This document shows positions 8,551 through 16,878 of a DNA stretch of 64,000 bases, piece by piece. Origin of the DNA: Chelonobacter sp050613185 (GTDB lineage Bacteria > Pseudomonadota > Gammaproteobacteria > Enterobacterales > Pasteurellaceae); contig NZ_CP192511.1 in assembly GCF_050613185.1 (NCBI RefSeq), positions 2,356,001 through 2,420,000 on the forward strand, given 5' to 3'. Within the stretch, counting starts at the first letter, position 1, and each line of letters opens with the position of its first letter. The translations under genes were made by a program, and so were the position numbers. The notes beneath the pieces were generated by a model. The model was not told the origin of the DNA. It made no database searches and saw only the letters and a list, made by a program, of their open reading frames with translations.

Positions 8551-9909
8551 ATGCTGTTACGTATGTTGTTACAATCGTGGAAAAACGGGTTACGGCGCAA
8601 GTTTTTGGCGATTTTCACCATTTTTCTCGCCGCCGGTTTAATCTCCGCCCTGTTGGCGGTGTCGATTGATATCGGCGATAAAATGGCAAAAGAGCTGAAA
8701 TCCTACGGCGCCAATATTTTGATTGAACCTGCCGCCCAAGCCGCGCTGCCGCAAGTCGATCAAGAACGGGAAAATCTGTTGCAGGGGCAGGATTTTTTAG
8801 ACGAAAAAGAACTGCCTAACATTAAAGATATTTTTTGGGGCAACAATATCGTCGGCTTTGCGCCGCAATTGAATGCGCCTTTTGAGTTGATTAGCCGTAA
8901 CGGACAAGCGCAGCAACAAGATATCAGCGTACTGGGCACGTTTTTTGACTATCCGATCGGCATTCCGGACGATCCGGATTATCACACCGGACAGAAAATC
9001 ATCAGCCCGTATTGGCAGGTGGACGGCGAATGGGTGGATGACAGTGTCAAACACCGCCATAACCGTGCTAACACTCAAAGTGCGGTTGCGCCGCAAGCAC
9101 TGGTCGGGCGCCAACTGGCGGCAAGTGCCGATATTCATATCGGTGATCGGTTGCAATTACGTCCGTTCACTGACTCTAGCGCAGAGATGACCGCACTTTT
9201 AGAGGTAACGGTAAGCGGAATTCTGTCGAGCGGCGGCAATGAAGAAAATCAGGTGATCGTGCCGCTGCACGCACTGCAAAACAGTTTGAACCTCCACGGC
9301 AAAGTGCAGTCGGTACGGGTTTCGGCGTTGACCGTGCCGGAAAACGATCTGTCGCGCAAAGCGCGGGAAAATCTGGAAGCGTTGGACGCCGAAGAGTATG
9401 ACCGCTGGTATTGCACCGCCTATGTTTCGTCAATCGCCCACCAGCTGGAAGAAGCGGTATCCGGCGCAGTGGTGCGCCCGATTTGGCAGGTCGCCGCCTC
9501 CGAAGGCGTGGTCATTGAGAAAATCCAGTTGCTGTTGGCGGTCGTCACGTTGGCGGCGCTGTTGGCTTCCGCAATGGGAATCGCTTCGTTGATGACCAGC
9601 AATATCATCGAACGCAGCAAAGAGATCGGCTTGATGAAAGCGCTGGGCGCACATCAACGGCAAATCAATCTGCTGTTTTATTGCGAAGCCGGTTTAAGCG
9701 GCGTTATCGGCGGGCTATTCGGTTGCCTTGCCGGTTGGGGCTTGGCTGGTTTTATCGGTGATGCGTTGTTCGGACAACCGCTCTCTTTTGCTTGGATTGT
9801 GGTGCCGTGCGTGCTGTTTTTGTCGGTGATGATTGCGATTATCGGCACTTGGTTTCCGGCGCACCGCATTGCCAAACTCTATCCGATCGAGGTGTTGTAT
9901 GGGCGTTAA
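8551..9909 (+). CDS. FtsX/MacB-like ABC permease 1 of the FTR1-P19 locus
   Basis: Inner-membrane permease-like subunit, 452 residues. It has the MacB/FtsX layout: one N-terminal transmembrane helix (about residues 13-33), a long periplasmic domain (about 34-320), and three C-terminal helices with the typical ERSKEIGLMKALGAHQRQI segment between helices 2 and 3. It starts 3 bp after the DUF2318 gene and overlaps the next permease by 11 bp, so the three are translated together. Such pairs usually act as mechanotransmission complexes rather than import pores; the role in iron uptake is inferred from the conserved neighbourhood. Confidence 0.9.
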   Translation: MLLRMLLQSWKNGLRRKFLAIFTIFLAAGLISALLAVSIDIGDKMAKELKSYGANILIEPAAQAALPQVDQERENLLQGQDFLDEKELPNIKDIFWGNNIVGFAPQLNAPFELISRNGQAQQQDISVLGTFFDYPIGIPDDPDYHTGQKIISPYWQVDGEWVDDSVKHRHNRANTQSAVAPQALVGRQLAASADIHIGDRLQLRPFTDSSAEMTALLEVTVSGILSSGGNEENQVIVPLHALQNSLNLHGKVQSVRVSALTVPENDLSRKARENLEALDAEEYDRWYCTAYVSSIAHQLEEAVSGAVVRPIWQVAASEGVVIEKIQLLLAVVTLAALLASAMGIASLMTSNIIERSKEIGLMKALGAHQRQINLLFYCEAGLSGVIGGLFGCLAGWGLAGFIGDALFGQPLSFAWIVVPCVLFLSVMIAIIGTWFPAHRIAKLYPIEVLYGR

Positions 9910-11026
9910 TATGTTCTGGCGTTTGGTATTCCGTGCGTTGCGCTTGCGCCTGCAACGGGTCGCGATTATTTTTGCCGCCCTGACCGTCGGCGCGGCAATT
10001 GTCACGGCGATGTCTGCGGTCTATTTTGATATCAATACCAAAATGAGCCAAGAATTACGCACTTTCGGCGCCAATTTTTATATCGGCTCGAAACATCAAA
10101 CCACGCTGTCGCAACAGCCGTTTCAACAAATTCTGGCACAAGCGCCGACCGGTTTGCTAAATGCCGCCGCCCCCTATTTATACGGCGTGACCCGCAGTGA
10201 ATTGGAAAAAATCGCAATTATGGGCGTGTGGTACGACGCCATGCCGACCCTCGCGCCCTATTGGCAAATCCGCGGACAACAAATCGGAGTGAATTTCGAT
10301 CAGCGCAATGCGATGATCGGCAAAACCTTAGCCGAGCGGCTGCACTTAACACTCGGCGACGAGATCACCTTAAGCAACGAGCAGCAGCAAAAACGCAGTT
10401 TCAAAATTAAAGCGATCGTGGAAGCCGGTGACGCCACCGACAATATGTTGATCGTCAATCTGGAATTTGCACAGGCATGGCTGAACAAGCCTGATCAAAT
10501 CAGTTACGCGCTGTTAAGCGTGAAAAATGAACAGGGACAGGTGGAGCAATTCGCCGAACAGCTGCGCCGCCAATATCCCGATTTGGAAATTCGCCCGATT
10601 CGTAAAGTTTCCGCTTCCGAAGGGCAGATTCTGGATAAAATCAAAGGCTTAATGGGCTTAATTTCGTTGGTGATTTTGATCTTGGCGACCCTGTGCGTCA
10701 ACACCACCTTAATTGCGATTATCGCCGAGCGTGCCAAAGAGTTCGCGCTGCAAAAAGCATTGGGCGCCAAACGCGGCGATATCATCAAACAAATCACCAC
10801 CGAAACCCTGCTGATTGCCCTGCTTGCCACACTCGCCGGCTTGATTTTAGGCTATATTCTCGCGCAGGTGTTGGGGATCGCGGTGTTTAAATCCAGCATT
10901 GATCTGCGCTTGCCGGTAATTCCGATCACGCTGCTGCTCTCGCTGATTGTGGCGATGATTGCGGTGATCGTGCCGACCCGACGGGCATTACAAATTGAAA
11001 CCGCCAACGTATTGAAAGGTGAATAA
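9899..11026 (+). CDS. FtsX/MacB-like ABC permease 2 of the FTR1-P19 locus
   Basis: Second permease-like subunit, 375 residues, with the same FtsX arrangement as its neighbour: N-terminal helix (IIFAALTVGAAIVTAMSAV), periplasmic domain, and three C-terminal helices with AERAKEFALQKALGAKRGDI. I take the ATG at 9899 because GAGGTG lies 5 nt before it; the in-frame ATG at 9911 lacks such a site. The gene overlaps the previous stop by 11 bp and its own stop overlaps the ATPase start (TAATG). It probably forms a heterodimer with permease 1. Confidence 0.9.
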   Translation: MGVNMFWRLVFRALRLRLQRVAIIFAALTVGAAIVTAMSAVYFDINTKMSQELRTFGANFYIGSKHQTTLSQQPFQQILAQAPTGLLNAAAPYLYGVTRSELEKIAIMGVWYDAMPTLAPYWQIRGQQIGVNFDQRNAMIGKTLAERLHLTLGDEITLSNEQQQKRSFKIKAIVEAGDATDNMLIVNLEFAQAWLNKPDQISYALLSVKNEQGQVEQFAEQLRRQYPDLEIRPIRKVSASEGQILDKIKGLMGLISLVILILATLCVNTTLIAIIAERAKEFALQKALGAKRGDIIKQITTETLLIALLATLAGLILGYILAQVLGIAVFKSSIDLRLPVIPITLLLSLIVAMIAVIVPTRRALQIETANVLKGE

Positions 11027-11712
11027 TGACAGAGCAAAAATGGGTGATCGAAACCCGCCATTTGGTTAAACGTTTCGGACAGGTGACCGCACTTGACGAT
11101 ATCAATATTCAAATCGCCGCCGGCGAATTCGTAGCGATTATGGGCGCTTCCGGTTCCGGCAAAACCACGCTGATGAATATTTTGACCTGTTTGGACACCG
11201 CCAGCGACGGCAAGGTGATTTTAGACGGCGTAGACGCCGCCAAGCTGAACGAAGAGCAACGTCAGCGTTTTCGTGCCGAGAAAATCGGGTTGGTGTTCCA
11301 ACAATTCCATTTGATTCCCTACCTGACCGCACTTGAAAACGTGATGTTGGCGCAACATTATCACAGTGTCACCGACGAAGCGTCGGCGAAAGCGGTGCTC
11401 GCCCAAGTCGGTTTGGCACATCGAATCAATCACCTGCCAAGCCAACTGTCCGGCGGCGAACAGCAACGGGTGTGTATCGCCCGTGCATTAGTCAACCGTC
11501 CGCCGGTGATTTTTGCCGACGAACCGACCGGCAATCTGGACGAAACCAACGAACGCCTAATCCTGCAACTGTTGACCGAACTGAACCTGCAAGGGCGCAC
11601 CATCGTGATGGTGACCCACAATCCGGAATTGGGCAAACTGGCACACCGCACCATCTTCTTGCAACACGGCAAATTTTTGCGTGAAGAAAAATATGAATCG
11701 AGGACAAATTGA
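11026..11712 (+). CDS. ABC transporter ATP-binding protein of the FTR1-P19 locus
   Basis: 228-residue cytoplasmic ATPase of the LolD/MacB type. Walker A is GASGSGKTT (about residue 39), the signature is LSGGEQQRV, and Walker B is VIFADEPTGNLD, followed by the switch His in MVTHN. The start codon overlaps the stop of permease 2 and its stop TGA overlaps the next ATG, giving tight translational coupling. It should drive the two FtsX-like subunits. Two uptake signals lie within the coding region. Confidence 0.93.
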   Translation: MTEQKWVIETRHLVKRFGQVTALDDINIQIAAGEFVAIMGASGSGKTTLMNILTCLDTASDGKVILDGVDAAKLNEEQRQRFRAEKIGLVFQQFHLIPYLTALENVMLAQHYHSVTDEASAKAVLAQVGLAHRINHLPSQLSGGEQQRVCIARALVNRPPVIFADEPTGNLDETNERLILQLLTELNLQGRTIVMVTHNPELGKLAHRTIFLQHGKFLREEKYESRTN

Positions 11713-12188
11713 TGAAAACGTTGTTGAAAACCACCCTATTTGCGCTAACCTGCCTGTTCCTGACTGCCTGCGAAGAGCAACAGGCCACCGTCGGCAAAAA
11801 AGCGCCGCAACTGGCAACTTTTAATTTGAGCGGCGAAGCGGTGAAACTGGAAAATGTGGTGCAACAAAAACCGCTGTTTATCACCTTTTGGTCGGAAAAC
11901 TGCGGCGGTTGCATTGCCGAAATGTTGGAATTACAGCGCTTGCAACAAGCTCATCCGGATAAACTGGATTTTCTGGCGATCAATATCGACGGTAAAAACG
12001 CCGACACCGCCACCGTCGCCAAACAACGCGGCATTACCCTGCCGGTGGTGAGAGATCAACTTGGCATCACCGCCGAACGTTACCAAGTGATCGGCACGCC
12101 GACTTCGTTTCTCATCGCCACCAACGGCGTGTTACAACAACGCATGGAAGGCTTCGATCACGAACGGGTTAATGCGCTGTTTGAATAA
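11712..12188 (+). CDS. Thioredoxin-like lipoprotein of the FTR1-P19 locus
   Basis: 158 residues from the ATG at 11712, which overlaps the ATPase stop. The signal sequence ends in a lipobox (FLTAC), so the protein is probably a membrane-anchored lipoprotein facing the periplasm. The mature part is a TlpA/ResA-like thioredoxin fold with redox motif CGGC within FWSENCGGC, and the cis-Pro region IGTPTSF. Thioredoxin-like proteins are part of the C. jejuni P19 locus. It may keep the CxxC pairs of the DUF2318 protein or a metal site reduced; that link is inferred. Confidence 0.9.
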   Translation: MKTLLKTTLFALTCLFLTACEEQQATVGKKAPQLATFNLSGEAVKLENVVQQKPLFITFWSENCGGCIAEMLELQRLQQAHPDKLDFLAINIDGKNADTATVAKQRGITLPVVRDQLGITAERYQVIGTPTSFLIATNGVLQQRMEGFDHERVNALFE

Positions 12189-12255
12189 TTGCGGACGGCT
12201 TACTTATTCTGTACTAAAATAGCGGCATTATTCAGTTAACAACAGGATTTTCAAC

Positions 12256-12576
12256 ATGCGGTTTCATTTTTCCCCCGCCTTATGCGCCATTACCCTCGCC
12301 TTGCTGACGGCACAAAGTGCGGTCGCCGAGGCGGATATTGCCAAAGGCAAACGCCAATATCAGCAGTTATGCGCCATGTGCCACGGCCGCAATGCGGAAA
12401 AACAGGCATTTGACACCTCAGCGGTGATTGCAGGCATGGCAAAAAATGACATTGTCACGGCATTGGAAAAACGCAAAAACGGTGAAATCGAAGGGGCAGG
12501 CAACACAGTGAAGTCGCGCTTAACCGAACAAGATAGGCAAAATTTGGCGGCGTATATTGCAACGTTAGGCAAATAA
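12256..12576 (+). CDS. Small periplasmic c-type cytochrome
   Basis: 106 residues with a signal peptide (cleaved near AVAEAD) and a single haem-binding CAMCH motif, followed by a Met-containing helix (IAGMAKNDIV) that could supply the axial ligand. This is a class I monohaem cytochrome c. It starts 67 bp after the thioredoxin-like gene and could be the last gene of the iron locus or have its own promoter (a TACTAAAAT lies about 35 bp upstream). An electron-transfer role in periplasmic iron redox chemistry is attractive but inferred from position only. Confidence 0.88.
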   Translation: MRFHFSPALCAITLALLTAQSAVAEADIAKGKRQYQQLCAMCHGRNAEKQAFDTSAVIAGMAKNDIVTALEKRKNGEIEGAGNTVKSRLTEQDRQNLAAYIATLGK

Positions 12577-12580
12577 TCCT

Positions 12581-12790
12581 ATGCAAAAAATCGGTATTAT
12601 CGGCGGCATGAGCCCGGAAAGCACCCTGCTCTACTATTCGCAGATCAATCGCGGGGTCAATCAGGCGTTAGGTAAAAATCACAGTGCCGATTTGCTCATG
12701 CACAGTATCGATTTTGAAACCATTGTGCAATTGCAGAAAAACAACGATTGGCAACAAGCCGGTGAGTTGCTGGCGCAAAGTGCGGTTTAG
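12581..12790 (+). pseudogene. Aspartate/glutamate racemase-family fragment (YgeA-like), truncated
   Basis: Only the first 69 residues of a roughly 230-residue Asp/Glu racemase remain. IGIIGGMSPESTLLYY and LLMHSIDFETI match the YgeA-type N terminus, including the first half of the active site region, but both catalytic Cys regions are absent. The frame ends at a TAG that is part of a DNA-uptake signal (AAAGTGCGGTTTAG, 12777-12790). No further homology follows. It starts 4 bp after the cytochrome gene. The product cannot be an active racemase. Confidence 0.8.
12777..12787 (+). repeat. Example of the DNA-uptake signal (AAGTGCGGT), spread through the window
   Basis: The core AAGTGCGGT or ACCGCACTT appears dozens of times, for example at 4545, 4688, 5599, 9078, 14421, 22648, 29738, 54039 and 60889. 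It is both intragenic and, in inverted pairs, part of terminators. It identifies the Hin-type USS used for natural transformation in Haemophilus-like Pasteurellaceae. This copy ends the racemase fragment. Confidence 0.9.
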
Positions 12791-12871
12791 CCCGATTACT
12801 CAACATTTGATTTTTCTCAACTATCGTTTTATCCTGAAATCAAGCAGTTAATCAATAACAGGAAGAACCTT

Positions 12872-14404
12872 ATGGACACCAAAGATATTGAGAATATCGA
12901 ACTGACTTATCTCACCTTGAATGACTATCAGGAATTGAAAGACGCGATGATCAGCGCCTATTCCCTTCTGCCGAATGCCTATTGGAGCGAAGAGGAAATT
13001 TCACGCCTGATTAATAAATTTCCCGAAGGTCAGGTGGTGATTAAAGTGAATGATTGTTTGGCGGGCTGTGCGCTGTCGATCATCGTCGATTACAACAAAT
13101 ACGGCGACAACCACACCTACCAAAAAATCACCGCGAACGATACCTTTGATTCGCACACCGACAAAGGCGATATTTTGTACGGGATTGATGTATTTATCAA
13201 ACCGGAATTCCGCGGGCTGCGTTTGGGGCGGCGTTTATACGATTACCGCAAGGATTTATGTGAAAAGCGGAATCTGAAAGGCATTTCCTTCGGCGGGCGG
13301 ATTCCCAACTATCATAAATATGCCGATCAATTGACGCCGAAAGCCTATATTGACAAAGTGCGACGCAAAGAAATCAACGATCCGGTATTGAATTTCCAAA
13401 TGTCGAATGATTTCCACCCGCGCAAAGTGTTGAAAGGTTATCTCGAAGGCGATGTCGCCTCGAACGAATATGCGGTGTTAATGCGCTGGGATAATATCTA
13501 CTACGAACCGCCGAGTGACTTGGCAACCCAAAACAAGAAAGAAGTGCGGTTGGGTTTGATCCAATGGCAAATGCGCCCCTACCGCAATGTCGCTGAATTA
13601 ATGCAGCAGGCGGAATATTTTATTGACGCGGTATCAGGCTACCACTGCGATTTTGTTCTCTTTCCCGAATTTTTCAATGCGCCGCTGATGGCGAAATATA
13701 ATAACGATTCCGAACCGGAAGCGATTCGTAAATTGGCGCAATATACTGCGGCGATTGTCGGTAAATTCGAAGAATTGGCCATCAGCTACAACATCAATAT
13801 CATCACCGGCAGCATGCCGGAAATCAAAGACGACTCTTTATATAACGTCGGCTATTTATGCCGACGCGACGGCAGCACCGAGCGCTTTGAAAAATTGCAT
13901 GTCACCCCGGACGAAGCCAAAATTTGGGGCATGATCGGCGGTAACCAATTAAAGGCGTTTGATACCGATTGCGGCAAAATCGGCATTTTGATTTGTTACG
14001 ATGTCGAATTCCCCGAACTCAGCCGTTTGCTTGCCGATCAAGGCATGGAAATCCTGTTCGTACCGTTTTTAACCGATACGCAAAACGGTTTTTCACGGGT
14101 GCGCCATTGTGCCCAAGCACGTGCAATTGAAAACGAATGTTTCGTTGCCATTGCCGGTTCGGTCGGCAACCTGCCGAATGTACATAATATGGATATCCAA
14201 TACGCCCAGTCGATGATTTTCACACCGTGCGATTTTGCCTTCCCGACCAACGGCGTCAAAAGCGAAGCGACACCGAATACCGAAATGGTGCTGATTGCCG
14301 ATGTGAATATTGATGAATTGCGCGAACTGCATGAATTCGGCAGCGTGCGTAATTTGAAGGATCGGCGCAATGATTTGTATCAGTTGCGTTGGAAAAAGAA
14401 GTAA
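12872..14404 (+). CDS. GNAT acetyltransferase-nitrilase fusion protein
   Basis: 510-residue cytoplasmic fusion. Residues about 1-200 form a GNAT N-acetyltransferase domain with an acyl-CoA-binding signature in EFRGLRLGRRLYDYR. From about residue 225 a carbon-nitrogen hydrolase (nitrilase) domain follows; the catalytic triad is visible as Glu in LFPEFF, Lys in FEKLHVTP and Cys in LICYDVEFPE. The architecture is a known bifunctional family (compare B. subtilis YhcX), whose substrate is not established. An AGGAAG lies 11 bp before the ATG. Ends in a USS-pair terminator. Confidence 0.9.
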   Translation: MDTKDIENIELTYLTLNDYQELKDAMISAYSLLPNAYWSEEEISRLINKFPEGQVVIKVNDCLAGCALSIIVDYNKYGDNHTYQKITANDTFDSHTDKGDILYGIDVFIKPEFRGLRLGRRLYDYRKDLCEKRNLKGISFGGRIPNYHKYADQLTPKAYIDKVRRKEINDPVLNFQMSNDFHPRKVLKGYLEGDVASNEYAVLMRWDNIYYEPPSDLATQNKKEVRLGLIQWQMRPYRNVAELMQQAEYFIDAVSGYHCDFVLFPEFFNAPLMAKYNNDSEPEAIRKLAQYTAAIVGKFEELAISYNINIITGSMPEIKDDSLYNVGYLCRRDGSTERFEKLHVTPDEAKIWGMIGGNQLKAFDTDCGKIGILICYDVEFPELSRLLADQGMEILFVPFLTDTQNGFSRVRHCAQARAIENECFVAIAGSVGNLPNVHNMDIQYAQSMIFTPCDFAFPTNGVKSEATPNTEMVLIADVNIDELRELHEFGSVRNLKDRRNDLYQLRWKKK

Positions 14405-14418
14405 AAGCGGTGTAAGAC

Positions 14419-14449
14419 CAAAGTGCGGTTCGCTGAAAACCGCACTTTG
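14419..14449. terminator. USS-pair terminator between the nitrilase fusion and dapB
   Basis: Inverted uptake signals CAAAGTGCGGTT (14419-14430) and AACCGCACTTTG (14438-14449) form a 12-bp stem with a 7-nt loop between convergent genes. Such paired USS acting as terminators are typical for Pasteurellaceae. Confidence 0.8.
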
Positions 14450-14471
14450 ATGATTATTTTGATATTTGTGT

Positions 14472-15287
14472 TTAGAGATTATTCAAATCCAACACATCGG
14501 TCATATCAAACAAACCGTTTTGCTTGCTTTGCAGCCATTTGGCGGCACGCACCGCACCGTTGGCGAAGGTCATGCGGCTGGAGGCTTTGTGGGCGATTTC
14601 GACCCGTTCGCCTTCGTCGGCAAACCAGACGCTGTGTTCGCCGACCACATCACCGGCGCGAATGGTGGCAAAGCCGATTTCATCGCGTTTGCGTTCGCCG
14701 GTGATCCCTTCGCGGGCAAAAACGCCGTGGGTTTTGAGATCACGCCCTAAGGTTTTGGCGATATGTTCGCCCATTGAAAGTGCGGTACCGGACGGCGCGT
14801 CGACTTTGTGGCGGTGGTGTGCTTCGATCACCTCGATGTCGCAATAATCGCCCATCACTTTGGCTGCTTTTTCCAATAATTTGAACACCAAATTCACGCC
14901 CACGCTGTAGTTTGAAGCAAATACAATACCGATTTTTTCCGCCGCTTGCGCAATCGCGTGTTTGCCTGCGTCGTCAAAACCGGTGGTGCCGATCACCATT
15001 TTTTTCTGATTGGCGACACAAAAATCAATATAGCCAAAACTGGCTTCCGGGCGGGTGAAATCAATCAGCAAATCAAATTGATCTTTCACGCTGTCCAAAT
15101 TGTCGCTGACCGCCACGCCGATATTGCCGATTCCGGCAAGTTCCCCGGCGTCTGCACCGACCAAACTCGAACCGCTGCGCTCCAAGGCTGCCCCCAACAC
15201 CACGCCCTCGGCGTTCTTCACCGCTTGGATTAATTGGCGCCCCATGCGCCCACCTGCGCCGGCAACGGCAATGCGTAAATCTGTCAT
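14472..15287 (-). CDS. dapB: 4-hydroxy-tetrahydrodipicolinate reductase
   Basis: Catalyses the NAD(P)H-dependent second committed step of lysine and diaminopimelate synthesis, in the cytoplasm. 271 residues, near the 273 of E. coli. The nucleotide-binding AGAGGRMGRQLI is at the N terminus; the active-site segment IEAHHRHKVDAPSGTAL carries the catalytic His and Lys. The next gene upstream on this strand is rlmM, 36 bp away. No oddity seen. Confidence 0.96.
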   Translation of the reverse strand: MTDLRIAVAGAGGRMGRQLIQAVKNAEGVVLGAALERSGSSLVGADAGELAGIGNIGVAVSDNLDSVKDQFDLLIDFTRPEASFGYIDFCVANQKKMVIGTTGFDDAGKHAIAQAAEKIGIVFASNYSVGVNLVFKLLEKAAKVMGDYCDIEVIEAHHRHKVDAPSGTALSMGEHIAKTLGRDLKTHGVFAREGITGERKRDEIGFATIRAGDVVGEHSVWFADEGERVEIAHKASSRMTFANGAVRAAKWLQSKQNGLFDMTDVLDLNNL

Positions 15288-15323
15288 CGTTAATTCCTCA
15301 TTTTACTTTCTATGTATCCAATA

Positions 15324-16439
15324 TTATTTATCACTCGAAGACGGTCGGTAAACCGAATCCAGATAGACATGCACGGTAATTTCTTCCCGATCATGAAAAA
15401 GCTGTTTGGCTTGCAGCCGATGGCTAATGCCCTTTTTGTTCAGATCGTCACTCAATGTTTGCAAACAAGACCGCACTTCTTGATAGCGTTTTTTCATCGG
15501 CAGTTTTAGGTTGAAAATCATCTCACGACACCAGCCGTTGAGCAACCATTTGCTCATTAAGGCGGTGATCCGCGCCGGTTGCTCCACCATATCGCACACC
15601 AGCCAATCCAAGCGGGTGCGTTTCGGCGGTTGGAATTTGAAACCGTCTTCCGGGCAATGATCCACCCGTCCGCTTTCCATCAGCGACGGTGCGATTTTAC
15701 CGTGATCGACCGCATACACAAACATGCCGCGTTTGACTAACTGATAAGTCCAACCGCCGGGGCAAGCACCCAAATCAGCGGCTTTCATCTGATCGTTCAT
15801 GCGTTGCTTTTCTTCTTTTTCGCTGAGAAAAGTCAGGATCGCTTCTTCCAGTTTTAAGGTGGAACGGCTTGGCGCGTCGCTTGGGAATTTCAGGCGTGGA
15901 ATGCCCATAAAGTGCGGTGCATGGTTGTTGTTGTAAGAATAACCGACATAGCAGCTATCATTGGTAATAAACAACACATGCAAGGTGACGCCGCTGCCGC
16001 GAATTTCACGAAAATTCAGCAGACCGCACTTTTTCAATTGTTGCCTTAATGGCACGGTGAATTTGCGACAAAAGGTCGATAACGCTTTTGCCTCATTGGT
16101 GTCGGCGGTTTCCACCCACAGCTCGGTGCTTTGTTGCAAGTTAACCTGCTGATTTTGCTGATATTGTACCACAATCGGGCTGATACGGTCGTCAAGCGGC
16201 AAATCACTCAATAAATCGGAAACCACAATCAGTTGGCGGGCAAAAATCAGTTGGTTGAACGGGATTTGTTGCGCCAAGCGATCGGCTTCGCCTGCTTGGT
16301 AACACTCGAAAATGACATAACCGCTGTTTTCCACCACCCGCGCAAAGCCGTACACGCCTAAATCGCCTGCTTTTTCGCTGATTTCCGCTGCCAGTTCTTT
16401 TTCAAAACCGATACGGCAATATAATGCCAATTTATTCAC
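15324..16439 (-). CDS. rlmM: 23S rRNA 2'-O-ribose methyltransferase (C2498)
   Basis: SAM-dependent methyltransferase that modifies C2498 of 23S rRNA. 371 residues (E. coli RlmM 366). N-terminal THUMP-like RNA-binding region (YCRIGFEKELAAEIS), then the Rossmann domain with ADLGACPGGWTYQLVKRG binding SAM and catalytic residues in DWLVCDMVEQP and FNLKLPMKKRY. The order gcvA - DUF423 - rlmM is conserved with E. coli (gcvA-ygdD-rlmM). It starts 4 bp after the DUF423 stop, so both are likely one transcript. Confidence 0.95.
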   Translation of the reverse strand: MNKLALYCRIGFEKELAAEISEKAGDLGVYGFARVVENSGYVIFECYQAGEADRLAQQIPFNQLIFARQLIVVSDLLSDLPLDDRISPIVVQYQQNQQVNLQQSTELWVETADTNEAKALSTFCRKFTVPLRQQLKKCGLLNFREIRGSGVTLHVLFITNDSCYVGYSYNNNHAPHFMGIPRLKFPSDAPSRSTLKLEEAILTFLSEKEEKQRMNDQMKAADLGACPGGWTYQLVKRGMFVYAVDHGKIAPSLMESGRVDHCPEDGFKFQPPKRTRLDWLVCDMVEQPARITALMSKWLLNGWCREMIFNLKLPMKKRYQEVRSCLQTLSDDLNKKGISHRLQAKQLFHDREEITVHVYLDSVYRPSSSDK

Positions 16440-16443
16440 GAGC

Positions 16444-16854
16444 TTAACCTCTTGGCTTCATACTGCCGGCAATGCTGATAAACGCCAACGCGCCCCAGCC
16501 GATTAAAAATGCCGTGCCGCCAATCGGCGTGATCCACACTAAACTTCTGATATCGGTTAATGCCAATCCGTACAAGCTGAACGAAAAACAGAGAATGCCG
16601 ATGGCCCAACTGTAACCGATCCAGTTTAAACCACGATTACGGCACGCCGGCGCAGGCTGGTTCTTGGTTGCGGTGACAAAGAGCCCCAATGCGAGTAACG
16701 CCAAGGTATGAAAAACTTGGTATCTCAAGCCTTTTTCGATCCAATCCAGTTGTAAAAAGGTCAAGTGCGGTTCCAAACCGTGGGCGGCAAAAGCGCCGAA
16801 TGCGACGCAGAAAAAACCGCTGATGGCGGCAAAGGTTAAAAAACGGTTTCCCAT
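16444..16854 (-). CDS. ygdD: DUF423 inner-membrane protein (YgdD family)
   Basis: 136 residues with four hydrophobic helices. The family signature FAAISGFFCVAFGAFAAHGLE lies at the N terminus and ends within the first helix pair. The function of DUF423 proteins is not known. Position between gcvA and rlmM is as in E. coli. An uptake signal (CAAGTGCGGTT in plus orientation) lies inside the gene. Confidence 0.92.
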   Translation of the reverse strand: MGNRFLTFAAISGFFCVAFGAFAAHGLEPHLTFLQLDWIEKGLRYQVFHTLALLALGLFVTATKNQPAPACRNRGLNWIGYSWAIGILCFSFSLYGLALTDIRSLVWITPIGGTAFLIGWGALAFISIAGSMKPRG

Positions 16855-16878
16855 AGTAATCCTTGGTCTGTCGGGTGG

